From assembly GCA_019916065.1 (NCBI GenBank), contig CM034234.1, forward strand, positions 4,810,342 to 4,874,341: a DNA stretch of 64,000 nucleotides, read 5' to 3'. How positions within the stretch are numbered: the stretch's first letter is position 1; each line of letters starts with the position of its first letter. Positions 11,663 through 23,154 of this stretch are shown here, piece by piece. The notes under the pieces were generated by a model. The model was not told where the DNA came from and did not search any database. It saw only the letters and a program-made list of their open reading frames with translations. The translations under genes were made by a program, and so were the position numbers. This DNA comes from Vitellaria paradoxa. Its lineage: Eukaryota; Streptophyta; Magnoliopsida; Ericales; Sapotaceae.

Positions 11663-13153
11663 TCATCCAGTGTAAGTAGTGATGAATCCTATTGTCTGCA
11701 TTGCAAAAGCAACAAAGGCAACTATGAAAGCGACGAATGCCCATGGACTAGCCGACCATTTGCGTTTCAGATGTTGGAGAGTCATTGGCACCGCTACCGA
11801 CCAGCGGCACCTGTTGTACTTAACAACCTCATCGCGAATGTTAGCGAAATGGAATCCTCCGAGAGGAACATCTTTGCAGAGATTGTTGAAGAGATCAGAA
11901 GCTTCAATCCTGGTACCCAGACGGTTGCGTATTACTTCAGCCTCTTCGAGCACTTGAACATCTTCCTCTGTGTTTATGAGTCCATCCAAAAGGTAAGCAT
12001 ACGATGTGAAGTACCCCGAAACACGAGGGACACATTTTTCGAATGCAATGAAGTTTCTCAAGACAAGCTCCGTGGAGTCATCGATGTGCAAAGTTGGGAT
12101 TGAAAAGCATGCTCTCCGACCGGTACACCACCGAGGGTCGAACTGGACCTCGAACTGGTCTTTGTTACCTTGGAACTTGACACCGGAAGAGTCAAGGCGC
12201 GATGCAAAGGGCATGAATTTGATATTCTGGCCACCAACTTTGGCAGGTTTAGGCAGCTTATCTGGAGCTGGAAGGTAGTGGCTGTGTAGAAAGTGAAGAA
12301 TGTGACCATACCCTTGCAAACTTTTCGACCCTTCCAAATCAACCTCATGCTGATAGTTAGAAGTTGGAAGTTTTGTTTTTTTGGGGACGCAGGTTGACTT
12401 CTCGTGTCCGATGTTCAGAATTCCGCGAAAGTATTTAAGGATGTAATCACTGAGATGGAGATGAACCTTGAGACGACCTACCGTGAGGCCGAACAGAGTC
12501 GTAAGAACTGACAAGGGAAGCTGGTTTTCCAGTAGTAGCAAGTCGTGTTGAACCGCAACGCGCGTCAGAGGGAAGCCAAAAATGGGATCCGGTAGATTTT
12601 CGTCAGTGTTCTTCCGGGACTTGCTGCTTTGGCTGCTGCTCACTTCGTCCCTGCGGAGAAGTCCGGAAGAAAAGCTATCAGAACTAGGATGGCACACCCT
12701 TCTTTCCTCTTCGGACTTCTCCTCCTCCGCCGCCATTATTTCTTCCGTATACTTGTGCAGAAGTTCAAGGATGAAACAACCATCGATCAGCAACATCTTT
12801 GCATTAACTTCTTCTCCTCCGTAGAAATTCTTGACCTCGGGTAGTATGGAGTCCAATTCGCCTAAACATTCCTTCATCGCTGCCCCACCGCCGAATTTTG
12901 TAAAGAGGGAATTCATGTAAAATAATTTGACGTCCCTCATTTGTGATTGCAGGTGTGGGTCATTGATGTGAAGAGGGCCAATTGAGACGAGGGATGGGGT
13001 ATAGGCACTTTCCTTCGCCTTACGAAGCTCCCCAGGCACCCGGTAAACACAAGCCCTAGATTTTGAACCTATCCTTTCTAGACTCGTTTCAAGTTCGTCC
13101 CCGACTTCCCCTAGGGTCTTTTGGATGCTTTCATTCTTGCGGTTGTCTGCCAT
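11663..13153 (-). CDS. DUF247 (UPF0481/At3g47200-like) membrane-anchored protein, 496 aa
   Basis: Single-exon open frame. The DUF247 domain spans most of the protein: CVYRVP at 35-40, SAYTPSLVSIGPLH near 49-62, LLIDGCFILELL near 121-132, VQHDLLLLENQLP near 201-213, SIPTLHIDD near 351-359, and ASDLFNNLCKDV near 418-429. A single hydrophobic segment at about 470-491 (WAFVAFIVAFVAFAM) close to the C-terminus is the usual DUF247 membrane anchor. The middle (about 140-190 and 245-330) differs strongly from the other copies. Start: the only Met before CVYRVP is residue 1, and a TATA box lies about 130 bases upstream. The next plus-strand gene is secreted-protein gene A, divergent and 3.7 kb away. 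Biochemical function of DUF247 is unknown; members at grass S/Z loci act in self-incompatibility. A role here is inference. Confidence 0.93.
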   Translation of the reverse strand: MADNRKNESIQKTLGEVGDELETSLERIGSKSRACVYRVPGELRKAKESAYTPSLVSIGPLHINDPHLQSQMRDVKLFYMNSLFTKFGGGAAMKECLGELDSILPEVKNFYGGEEVNAKMLLIDGCFILELLHKYTEEIMAAEEEKSEEERRVCHPSSDSFSSGLLRRDEVSSSQSSKSRKNTDENLPDPIFGFPLTRVAVQHDLLLLENQLPLSVLTTLFGLTVGRLKVHLHLSDYILKYFRGILNIGHEKSTCVPKKTKLPTSNYQHEVDLEGSKSLQGYGHILHFLHSHYLPAPDKLPKPAKVGGQNIKFMPFASRLDSSGVKFQGNKDQFEVQFDPRWCTGRRACFSIPTLHIDDSTELVLRNFIAFEKCVPRVSGYFTSYAYLLDGLINTEEDVQVLEEAEVIRNRLGTRIEASDLFNNLCKDVPLGGFHFANIRDEVVKYNRCRWSVAVPMTLQHLKRKWSASPWAFVAFIVAFVAFAMQTIGFITTYTG

Positions 13154-13280
13154 TGGGGCAAATCTATTTGTGTCAGTATAGAAGAACAGAAGGATTCATC
13201 AGGTAGATATTATGGGCGAAAATGGGATATAAAATAGAGGATTAATTGTGGGTTTGAGAAAGTTAAGATCGCCAGCAGCA

Positions 13281-13290
13281 CTTATATAGA
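13281..13290 (-). promoter_or_regulatory. TATA box of the DUF247 gene at 11663-13153
   Basis: Minus strand TCTATATAAG, about 130 bases upstream of the start codon. The duplicated flank at 29.4 kb has lost exactly this stretch (CACTTATATAGATATTGGC there reads CACTTAATGC). Confidence 0.5.
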
Positions 13291-13778
13291 TATTGGCATT
13301 ACCCCCATGGAAAACTTTTAAATGTAGCAATTGCAATTACTTGCACAATTTTGTTATCCCAAGATTTTTACATCCTTAATTTGTGGAGCCTGGTATGAAT
13401 TCAAAAAATTTGCTTTCCAACTACTGGAGGTTTGTCATTTTCCATTTTTAACTTTACACTAACATAATTAACTCGTTAGCTAATGTGAATCCATTGGTAT
13501 AATTTGATTTTCAACAACCAGAAGTTTTGTCTTTTTTTCTAATATATATATATATATAACTATACAGACAGAGGGGGCCTTTAACACTAATGATTAACGT
13601 TAAAAATTATAACAAATATTATACAGATTTGTGAGTTTATTATTTTAATTAAAACACCTATTAATTTAATAATAACAATATACATTACGTACAATTAAAA
13701 TATACTTTTGTAAGTTTGCTATTCTGAAGTAATATACCCACGCAAGTGTTTCACATTAGCTATTATTATCATTTTTTC

Positions 13779-13810
<32 letters not shown>

Positions 13811-14177
13811 ATTTTTGTGATCATATAAAAATTACTTGAACACATCTCACACATCAATTAAGTGAAAACCTACTAATTTTTAGTTTCATGTTAAACATGT
13901 GGCTTATCAGGGTCCAATAATACGTACAACAATAATTTCTCTTTATTGTTGCTTTTTAATAATTAAGGGTGTTGTATCAAGTGAGCACACATTTCTATTA
14001 ATTTTTTTAAAATTTAACATAAATAGCTGGATAAATTTTTCAAAAATCCTAAAAAGACTATATAGCTGATGACCATTAAAAAACAAAAGTAAAGTATGAC
14101 CAATTGAGATTAACCTCAAACTAACAGTAATTTTTCAAACCTATATGTGAGTGATATTGCTTCATGTACACTAGCTT

Positions 14178-14240
14178 GTTAATTTAAGTATCCGCCTAGG
14201 CTGCTGCGATCATTAAACTTATGACTATATTTGGACCAAT
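14178..14240 (+). repeat. Orphan copy of the secreted-protein gene A core promoter
   Basis: GTTAATTTAAGTATCCGCCTAGGCTGCTGCGATCATTAA... matches the gene A core promoter (GTTCATTTAAATACCCGACTGGGCTTGC, then GATCA). It is followed by no signal-peptide exon. Confidence 0.5.
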
Positions 14241-15454
14241 GATTTCTTTGGAAAAAATGAAAGAGATAGGAATTCAAAATTATTTCTTATGTTTAGTTTG
14301 TAACGAAAACTAAAAAGAAAAATTTATAAGATTTGAGAAATTAAAAAAAAAACAAATTAAAAAACTAATTAATTAATGAATACATTTTGTTTTATTATAT
14401 GTTTAGATCTGTTTAAATAAAAATATATATTTAAAATTTTATTTTTTTTTTTCCATTTTCATACTTTTTTTTTTCCTTCGCTTTTTTTTCCCTCCCTAAA
14501 TTCTCACTCTAAATTGACCCTCCTCACTCCAAATACACCCTCCTTGACGCTTACATGAATACCAAGTTAGCTTTTCAACAGCCCAAGGGTTGCTTTTTTC
14601 CATTTATAATTTAAACTAACATAAACGCATTAGCCAATGTGAAGGGCTAAACTGTTTTTCAACAACCAAAAGTATATCTTATGTCATTGCACAAACACAG
14701 AGACACACACACAAGGCCTCCAATACTGACTGTTTTTCAACAACCAAAAGTATGTCTTTTATCAAAACATACACAGAAGGCCTCTAACCCTAATGAGTAA
14801 CCTTACATGTCACAAAAAATATAGGGCGGAAAAAATGATGAGAAATATGTATAAATTTGTCAAAGATCTTATTATTTTAAACAAAAACCCTTGTTAAAAT
14901 GCATTTTAATCTTAAAAATATTATTGTCACACTATACTGATAAGTTCTTTTTAGTAAAATAACATTTTTCAACACTAACACATAATGAGATTGAAAAATG
15001 TCATTGCACAAAAAATAATAATTACTATTATTGTAAGTATAATAATAAAATTCAATCGCAATAATATAACTAGAATAGTATAGTAATTTAATCAATACAT
15101 CTGTAAGATGTTACCTTTTATTTGAAAACTAACGATGAAAATGTGAGTGATGTGGATACGGAATATAAGAGGAAGGGCGGAGGTAGCTTTATTGTTCAAA
15201 AATTTTGCCTTTCAACTGCTGGAGGTTTGTCATTTTCCATTTTTAACTTTACAGTAATATAAACACGTTAACTAATGTGAATCCATTGGGGCAATTTGAT
15301 TTTCAACAACCAAAAGTATGACTTTTTTTTTCCTAATATATATATATATATATATATAAAGCTATACAGGCAGCAGAGTCCTCTAATTAACACTAACGAG
15401 TAATGTTAAAAATTACAAATAATATGTAGATTCGTGAGTTTATCATTTTAAGTT

Positions 15455-15515
15455 TGTTAATTTAAATGTCCGCCTGGGCTTGCTGCAATCGTTAACCTTA
15501 TGGCTATGCATAGAT
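15455..15515 (+). repeat. Second orphan copy of the gene A core promoter
   Basis: GTTAATTTAAATGTCCGCCTGGGCTTGCTGCAATCGTTAACC aligns with gene A positions about 16798-16850. No coding exon follows. Confidence 0.5.
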
Positions 15516-16480
15516 CAATGATTTGTTACGAGAAAATGAAAGGGATGAAAATTCAAAATTATTTTTCATATTTTGTTTGTAATGGTAAATAAAAAGGAAA
15601 ATTCATGGAATTCGAGAAATTAAAATAATTGAATTAATTAAATAATATATTTTATTTTATTATATTTTTAAATGTATTCAAATAAAATATATATGTTTAG
15701 AATTTTGTCTTTTAATTCTTTTTCCTTTTCCTACATTTCCTTCTCCTTCTATTATTTTTTTCTCTCAAAATTCTCACTCTAAATACAACCTCCAGGAGGC
15801 TTACACAAACACAAAATTTGCTTTTCACCAACCCAAGGTTTGTTTTTTACCATTTTTAATTTAAACAAACATAAACACATTAGCCAATTTGAATACTTAA
15901 TTTGTTTTTCAACAACCAAAAGTATGTCTTATGTCAACACACGCACAAAGACGCACAGACGGCCTCTTGCACTTTATTGCTTTTCAACAACCGAAAGTAT
16001 GTCTTATTTTAAAGCGCACGCGCACACACAAAGCCTCTGATGAGTAATGTTAAATATCACAAAAGATAAATGGAGTAAAAAAGTGATGGGAAATACATGT
16101 AAACTTGTCAACGAGCATATTATTTTAAAATAAAATTAAACAATTGTCAAGATGCACTTTAATTTTTAAAATGTTGTTATCACATATTTTTTTATAAATA
16201 TTCATAGCATAATAACATTTTTTAACGCTATGTACAACGGGATTGAAAAATGTAATTGTTAAAAAAATAATTATTATTTTTATTATATGACCAATAATAA
16301 AATTCAATTACAATAACGTAACAGGATAACAGTGATATTTGAAATGACAAAAAATGAGATAATATAAAATAATTTATAAATTCATAATTTATATAATAAA
16401 ATAAAATATAAATAACTTTAGAATTTTTTAAAATTTTTTAAGATTTTATATCACGTCAACGGGAACTTATATACCATTCT

Positions 16481-16519
<39 letters not shown>

Positions 16520-16599
16520 ATATTTTCATATATTTGTCTAATCATATAACGACGTCTCGCGCAGCAATCAATTGAATACTACTAGTTTTTCACGTGAAA

Positions 16600-16879
16600 C
16601 ATGGGCCCAATCGAGGTCCAGAATTGCTTCCTCACGTCAGCCAGGTGGCGTGGAAAATGGCGAGGTGACGACATAGCCGGTACTCACTTGCACATGGCAA
16701 CTTGTCAATAAATTTTTTTTTTTTCTCTCGGCTAGGGAACTTCTCAGTATCTACTTATACATGCGTGATAGATCTTGCATCACATACGCCAGCCTCTGTT
16801 CATTTAAATACCCGACTGGGCTTGCCGTGATCACTACCCTCATCTTGTCTCAATTAAACCAATTAAATTAGCAAGTAAA
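16600..16879 (+). promoter_or_regulatory. Promoter region of secreted-protein gene A
   Basis: TTTAAATA at 16803-16810 is a plausible TATA box about 70 bases before the ATG at 16880. Upstream, at 16620-16700, is CTTCCTCACGTCAGCCAGGT then GGAAAATGGCGAGGTG. This stretch is repeated at 46.6 and 48.0 kb, so it belongs to a flank module that was copied elsewhere without the gene. Confidence 0.55.
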
Positions 16880-18093
16880 ATGGATTATTCCACTGCTCGT
16901 TCTGACTCCAAGTCACTGTTCCTAATTCACCACCGTCTCCTCCTCCTCCTAGTAATCCTCCTGTTGATTCTTTTCCCATCTACCATGGCAACTAAGGTGG
17001 ATGGTCAGTGTACTGGGGATTGTGGTAAGGATTCAGCTAATTAATTTTCCCTATATATCCATTTTCACCTTCTTCCGGCTAAACGTGGGACGACCGTATA
17101 GTTGTGACAATTTCACTTTTTTTTTTTTTCTAGAAATTAATTTCAAGTCCAATTCAATGGTCACCATGCGTGATCCCAGATCGATTGTTTTGCTTAATTT
17201 TCAAAACCCTAAGCATGAAGTCTTTGATGGGCTATGGCGGTATTTCCCAATACGTACAACTTTAATTCAACAATTGTTTTCATTTTGTGCAGGCGGTTTT
17301 ACCAAAGACAAGTTGGTGTCTGTATTGGATGATATCAGGACAAGTATGAAGTATTTTATTTTATTAATTTTTCAATTCAGATTAATCTTGCTTAATTTCC
17401 AATTAAGTTCCTAATTAGCGTTTTAAGGTTTCGATTGGCTGTGAAATTTCTAGGTAGCTTTATTGATTCAGCAAATGTTTTATTTTGTGCAGGTGATAAC
17501 AAGCAGGAAGAGTCCATAACTATAGTTCAGGAAATCAAGAAAGGTATTAAGTGCATATATATATATACGAGGGTTAATTTTCTATGTAGCTTTAACTTCA
17601 AAAGCAATTGTCAATTTCCTTTTCGACAGGTGATGGCGCTGAGGAAGGGATGTTGTTATCTGTGTTCGAAAAAACCAGTAAACGTATGACTGTTTCCAAA
17701 TTCCTCCTATCCATTAATTTTGTTAATTCTCACAAAAATAATCAATGATCGACTTGTGCAGATGACGATGATCATGAGGCGAGTGGAAATAAGCATCATC
17801 CAGTATCTGACCAGCACTGTAACTGTCCTCCGGTGCGGGAATGTCCTTCGACTTTAGAACCAAAAGCTTCGGAAAATCTAGCTCAAGTTATTCGATACCG
17901 ATTGAGTGATTTGCTGAAGAAAGCACTTACGGTTGAATCCTTAACCGAAGCAACTCACACCATCGATCTTTTGAAGATCCTCAATGCGTCCAATTCCAAG
18001 CTGGACAGGATTCGCGACAATATGTATGAAGCAGCTCAGACACTTAAAAGTGCTTCGGCGGAAATTCCTGAGTACGTGTGCGTCGCAAATTAG
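16880..18093 (+). CDS. Secreted-protein gene A: 5 exons, 210 aa, unknown family
   Basis: Exons 16880-17024, 17293-17343, 17493-17543, 17630-17683 and 17762-18093. All introns are GT-AG and all junctions phase 1; the joined CDS is 633 nt with a TAG stop. Exon 1 gives a signal peptide: hydrophobic core about residues 20-32 (LLLLLVILLLILF), then FPSTMA with likely cleavage near 37, and Cys44 and Cys48. Exons 2-4 are mini-exons of 51, 51 and 54 nt encoding similar 17-18-residue acidic/hydrophobic units. Exon 5 has a His/Asp-rich linker, the Cys motif DQHCNCPPVRECPS (residues 117-130), then a helix-prone region (about 135-200) with one N-x-S site at Asn175, and Cys207 near the end. I recognise no family. 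It lies 3.7 kb from a divergent DUF247 gene and shares exon-1 form and the CPPV motif with gene B. A secreted signalling or recognition role is inference. Confidence 0.8.
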
Positions 18094-18442
18094 TCCAAAG
18101 AATATTTGCCTCCATCCTTCTGAGCAATTAATTAATCACTAGATTATCATCAACTGCTCCATCTAATACATTATATATATATATATATATATATATATGC
18201 GAATAATATGGTGTTAATTAGTATTGTTTCCTTAATAATACGATTGTTGTTTTTGGATGGTCTGTTCAAAAGAGAACTATGGTGTATTAATGTACCATGC
18301 ATTTTGAATAGAAAGGCAAATCTCTATCACTAATTAATCTCTATGCATTGGAGTGCTGGATTACTTAACCTTAATTAATTAATTAATTCAAATATAGCTG
18401 TTGTATGGTACAATTTTTGCAGACATACAAAAAATAGAAGAA
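18094..18442. other. 3' flank of secreted-protein gene A
   Basis: Probable 3' UTR, then an AT microsatellite (about 18172-18198). No canonical AATAAA was found close to the stop codon. No further gene seen. Confidence 0.4.
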
Positions 18443-18690
18443 TGACAGTAATTACACAGATGGCATTGAAATCTTTCAATTATACAAATCGCCCCCAACA
18501 AAACCAGTTGTTTATGGCCTATTTACACCTTTTTCTATTTTTAAGAATTTTTTAAAAATATATAAATAACATGCCAGAAATTTTACTAAAATTAAAAAAT
18601 TTTCAATTTTTATTTAAAAAATCTATGTAATAAAATTAAAAAAAAAAAACTAAATGCTAGTTTGTCCCCAATTATATTTCTGAGTTACTT
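18443..18690. repeat. Direct repeat, downstream flank of gene A (copy 1)
   Basis: Begins GACAGTAATTACACAGATGG and is repeated nearly exactly at 24272-24518, including CAAATCGCCC(C/T)CAACAAAACC and ATATATAAATAACATGCCA. Copy 1 directly follows gene A, while copy 2 follows a gene-less promoter module. Confidence 0.8.
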
Positions 18691-20260
18691 TTTTCTTTTT
18701 TCTTTTTTTGTAAACCAACAAATATATTAAGGATGATTAAGAGTTACAACTGTCCATGTAAACAATAGTGGATAGTTTAGGAGGGAAGTTAACATAAGAG
18801 AGGTAAGGAGGAAGGGATCTTTTCAAGCAATGAGTTGTCAGGTAGTGGGCTGCACTGTTCGCACTTTTTTTGCACCAAGAGAATTGCCATTGCTTCGAAA
18901 GTTTCCATTCGAGGATATCCTCTAGTATGGATGAGATGTCCTAGGGGGCCGGTAGGAAGCAGATTGGAAGGAGGAGATCACTGAGAGGGAGTCACTTTCT
19001 ATCAAATCAAGCATCATCAATGTTCCAAATAGAGGTATAGTGCATGCAATTCTGATGGCCCAAGTTTCAGCAGTAAGGGCAGAGAGAATCTGAATACGGC
19101 CAAAATTAATGTCAATGACAACACCAAGTGAGTCTCAAACAATGACAGTGAATGTTGCTTTGTGCGAGGAAGAGCAAAAAGCGGCTTCACAGTTGAACTT
19201 GAGTTTCATGCTTGGTGGGGGCTACCAAGAACAGTTGTGATTAAATGGATAGTGGGAGGTGTTGCGGTCATAGGATAAGATGGCTTCCATGTACTTAGAT
19301 GAGGCCTGAGTGGCTTTAGAGATAGTGTCGAATGGTGAAAGAGGGGTGCCATTAAAAACGTAACTATGCCAAGATTTCCAAATTTCCCAGCAAAGGTTGA
19401 CAATCGTGGAGAAAAGAGTGTCTTTGTTTGGGCAGTTGCTTAGATTGGCCAAAGTGTCTGTAAAAAAGGTTGTGGAATTGTTGATAGTAAAGGGATCAAC
19501 TTTGTAGGGCAACTTGCTACCAAACTAAACACAGTGAATCCAATTGCATCTAAAAAAAGGCGTGCTCTATGGTTTCAAGTTTTGTATGGCAAAGGGGGCA
19601 GTTTTGGTCTTTAGAGCATCTTTTCTTTACAAGGTTAGCTCAAGTAGGCAGGAAATATTTTAAAACTTTCCATACAAAGTACTTGATTTAAGTAAAGTTT
19701 TGAGGCCCCAAACAGCATTCCAGAGCGTAGAAAAGGGATTATTGGATGAACCTGGTTTAGATGAGAGGCTCTTTTTGTTGGAGATGGCAAAGTGATAACT
19801 AGATTTGATGTTGTAGTTGTCATTTTTGGTGAAGTGCTATATGAGCTTGTCCTTGCTGTTTTTCCTCTAAGAGAAGGGGATGGTGGTAACTTCCTTGACT
19901 TCATTGTCAGTAAAGAGATTTTGGAGTACCTGGAGGTCCCACTGGCCGCTTTGTTCTGAGATGAGGTCTTTAACCTTATAGATGTTACAGTTGGGAGGTT
20001 TGGGGGATAGGATTTGAAAGGAGTTTGAGGTTTGAAGCCACTTGTCCCTTGAAATACAAATGTTGTCACCTAAAACTATATTCCATCTGAGGCCTGAAGT
20101 TAGTAAGTCTTTACCATGTAATAAGCTAGCCCAAACCCAAGAAACCCTGCTACCCTTCTAAGCCTTCTTAGCATTGCTATTTGGAAAGTAAATATCCTTC
20201 AAAAGTCTGGCCCAAAGCTGCTCAAGATGGTTAACAAGCCTCTAATATTGCTTGGCAAGG
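18685..20260 (-). mobile_element. 5'-truncated LINE (non-LTR retrotransposon), 3' part
   Basis: Minus-strand frames, broken by stops and frameshifts, encode a zf-RVT-like segment (CPLCHTKLETIEHAF near 19560-19600) followed by the typical plant LINE region WEIWKSWHSYVFNG (near 19340-19390) and PFDTISKATQASSKY. These are hallmarks of the region downstream of the reverse transcriptase in plant L1-type elements. The T-rich stretch at about 18680-18710 would be the poly(A) end. The RT core is absent, so the copy is 5'-truncated and dead. Confidence 0.75.
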
Positions 20261-21652
20261 GGGAAAAAGTTATTAATTTTTGTTGTTTTAAGTATTTAAT
20301 AGAATATCAGTAAGTTATTTTTTTGGTTGAGTTGATAGTTTTTCAAAACAACTACTTTGGTTTAGTTGATTGGATAAAGTGATCATTTTATTTTAATCTA
20401 ACTCAATAGTTATCAAAATTTTTAATCAAACGCTTTAAAATTTATCAGAATTTTCTATTTATTTTATTAAATACTTAAAAATTATCAAAAATTATTAAAA
20501 ATTTCTATTTATTTTATCAAAAACATAAAAAAAAAAAACTTCACTTATTAATTTTTGCTAAAAATTACCATAAATTACTAAAATTTAACTTACAAACAGG
20601 GGATGACTCTTCACAAAATATCTAGTAACCAATTAGTGTGAGTGGGACATGATTTATGAAAATCTAATGCAACGTGGTGCAACAAGAAAAAGAAATATAT
20701 ATAGATAGAGATAGTAAGTGAAGCCTTGTTTAGAAAATCAATATTTTCAATTTTTTTCATTATTTATAAATTTTAATTAATTTTTTACTATTTTCATTTT
20801 TTTCAAGTATTTATTTTAAAATTCTAAATTTCACAAACTTTTAAGACTCTGTTTGAGCATGTTATGTAAAGAAGTTTGAATTTGTTTTTCAAACATTAAA
20901 AAATGATTGATACATCCAATTTTTTGAACTTTTGTCTTCCAAACGCCCCGCTCATTTTTTTTTCTTTTGGTAAATATCCCAACTTTTAGGTCCTGTTTGA
21001 GAAGCAAAAAAGCTTCTCAGTCTCTGGCTACTTATCTTTTTTGTTTTTTTTAAAATAATCAAATTTAACTTTTTATATTTTAAACTCCCTTTAAATTATC
21101 AATGATAAAAATATCAAATTAACAAAAAAAATTAAAAAATTAACTCTTTTTCCTTCTTATTACAAAAAAAAATATTTATTTTTTAATAACTAACTAGTAA
21201 CGAGAAAGAAAATTGTTTTTTCTTCCTAAATTAAGCCTTAATTCAATTTCTTTTTTGACTTTTCAACGCATAGGCAGACCCATATTAGATCCAGCGGAGG
21301 TAATTGCTCCGTTAAATTAGACAATTACATTAAAATTTTATTTTTTATTTTTTATAAATTATATTTTTTTCATATTTTATTTTCATTATATTTTATTTTT
21401 ACTTCTACCTCCCTTAAAAAGTTTCAACAACCACGGTCTGACGACCTAAATGAATTCAGTTTTTTTTTTTTTTTTAACTTTCAACAACCAAAATGTTGTC
21501 ACGAGCTGTGTCTACTTCTTATGGCTCTAACACAAACAACCCACAACGAGACAAAAAAAAAATGTAAACAAGCGGTCATTTGATTAAACTAAAAGGTAGG
21601 TGGATGCATTGGTAAAACCAACCTACAATTTTGAAAGAAAACAAGTTGGTCA

Positions 21653-21912
21653 CCCCTTTGGGGGTGGTCGAGTGGGAGTTCGAGAGCGATTAAGGGTCTG
21701 GGTCGTGTGCGGTCCCAGGTTTGACTCTCTTTCGGGAGGGTGGGTTACCGCTTTGGCGGGTTTCTAACAGCTCCCCTCGATCTAGCTGGTCAGCCAGCGC
21801 TTGCCTAGGCTGGTTTACCACCTCGTGGACCATTGCTGGCTTATTCCACGGGACGGGTTTCACCCAGTGCGCACTTTCGAGTAGCGGCTGCGGGTTTCTT
21901 CCCGACTTACAG
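21653..21912 (+). mobile_element. tRNA-derived SINE (Au-like), copy 1
   Basis: About 260 bp. A pol III A-box-like TGGTCGAGTGGG and B-box-like GGTTTGACTC are near the 5' end, with GAGTAGCGGCTGCGGGTTTC near the 3' end. It is flanked by an exact 18-bp target duplication AAGAAAACAAGTTGGTCA (21635-21652, 21913-21930). The site is empty in the paralogous blocks near 41985 and 48771, which confirms an insertion. Confidence 0.9.
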
Positions 21913-22014
21913 AAGAAAACAAGTTGGTCAGAAAATTGCATCTCTCTAAAAATAAATTAAATTATGTACATTACATTTCTCTAAAAGTCGAATAAGTAAG
22001 AACACAGAGGCACC

Positions 22015-22276
22015 GCCCCTTCGGGGATGGTCGAGTGGGGGTTCGGGATTGCTTGAAGACTTAGGTCACGTGGGATCCCAAGTTCGACTCTCCCTTCGGG
22101 AAGGGCAGGTTACCGTTTCACCGAACTTCTAACAGCCCCCTTCGGTCGAGCCGATCAGGTAGGACTTGCCTAAACTGGTTTACCACCTCGTGGGCCAGTA
22201 CTAACTTGGTCCATGGGGCAGATTTCACCCAATGCACACTATCGAGTAGCGGCTGCGAGTTTCTTCCCAATCCCAA
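22015..22276 (+). mobile_element. tRNA-derived SINE (Au-like), copy 2
   Basis: Same family as the copy at 21653: TGGTCGAGTGGGGG, AGTTCGACTCTCCC and GAGTAGCGGCTGCGAGTTTC. Flanked by a 17-bp target duplication AAGAACACA(G/T)AGGCACC (21998-22014, 22277-22293). The paralogous site near 42649-42675 lacks it. Confidence 0.9.
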
Positions 22277-23120
22277 AAGAACACATAGGCACCCATACTT
22301 GCATATAAAATATTTTACATCGCTTTTTCTTTCAACCACCCACTGTTTGCCTTGTAGCCTGCAGTGATACTGTCGTATGGAAAAATGACTTAAGAAAATT
22401 TAGAGTGTGTTTAGTACGAGGTTAAAAATTAAAGTAGTACAAAACGTTAAAGATGTAAACATTTATCTTTATGCGCTTGATTTTTTATTTTTACCTTTTT
22501 TTTATTACTTCACCCTCTTAATTTTACTTAAGTATCTGAGAAAATTAACTTATTTGGTTTTGTTTTTTTTTTTTTTTTTTGGGAATACATGAAGATAAAA
22601 TTTTGTAAGATTAATATTTACACATTTTCATTATCCGCACACTAAATGACTGGGAACTAATGATATGAATTTTCCACGATTGTTCATGCATGACGCGTTA
22701 ATAACTAAAACATTTGAAACAAACTGTTTCATTGGTGCATTTGAATTGGATTATTAATTAACAATTATAGATGGCGTTTGGTTCATTAACAAAAAAATAA
22801 ATAAATAAAAAATTAATTTTTATTATTTTTCTAATTTTTTCAACTTTATTTATCAAACACAAAAACAACTTTCACCGACTTATTTTAATTTTTATGAATT
22901 TTCTCTAATCATTATCAATTTTGTATAAATTTCTCTAACCTTTTACAATTTTCTCCAAATTTATTTTTATTTTATTTAATTCTTATAAATTTTTATCAAC
23001 TACTTAATTATTATTAATTTTTTTAACTGCATAATTTTCTCTAATTTTAATCGGGTTCAGAGCGTAGAATTTAGAATTTCCCCTGTTATAAGAAGAAGGA
23101 GAGGGAGTAGGAGAAAGAAA

Positions 23121-23150
<30 letters not shown>

Positions 23151-23154
<4 letters not shown>

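Larger units (their letters stand above)
13380..16560. repeat. Tandemly duplicated 5'-flank modules between DUF247 and secreted-protein gene A
   Basis: A module reading GCTTTTCAACAxCCxAAGGTTTG...CATTTTTAACTTTACACTAACATAA...CCAATGTGAA...TTTTTCAACAACCAAAAGTATGTCTT...GCCTCTAACACTAATGAGTAATGTTA occurs at about 13390-13620, 14560-14820, 15185-15430 and 15815-16060. A dispersed copy is at 29690-29880. Two of these units end in a core-promoter-like segment (see 14178 and 15455). No coding sequence lies between copies. TA microsatellites sit at 13537, 13780, 15335 and 16480. Confidence 0.7.

Noticed and set aside
11654..12103. 149-residue plus-strand open frame
   Set aside because: Antisense shadow of the DUF247 gene at 11663-13153; the same kind of shadow appears opposite the 33288 gene.
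17001..17414. 137-residue continuous open frame across gene A
   Set aside because: It reads through clear GT-AG introns. The spliced model gives a phase-consistent 633-nt CDS with a signal peptide and repeat-like exons.
19206..20069. Plant protein-coding gene on the minus strand
   Set aside because: The frames are broken pieces of LINE zf-RVT and downstream region, ending at a poly(A)-like tract.
21653..22276. Possible tRNA genes (A and B boxes)
   Set aside because: No cloverleaf or anticodon arm can be drawn. Target duplications and empty sites show these are SINEs. The same holds for 25785, 38566 and 48455.
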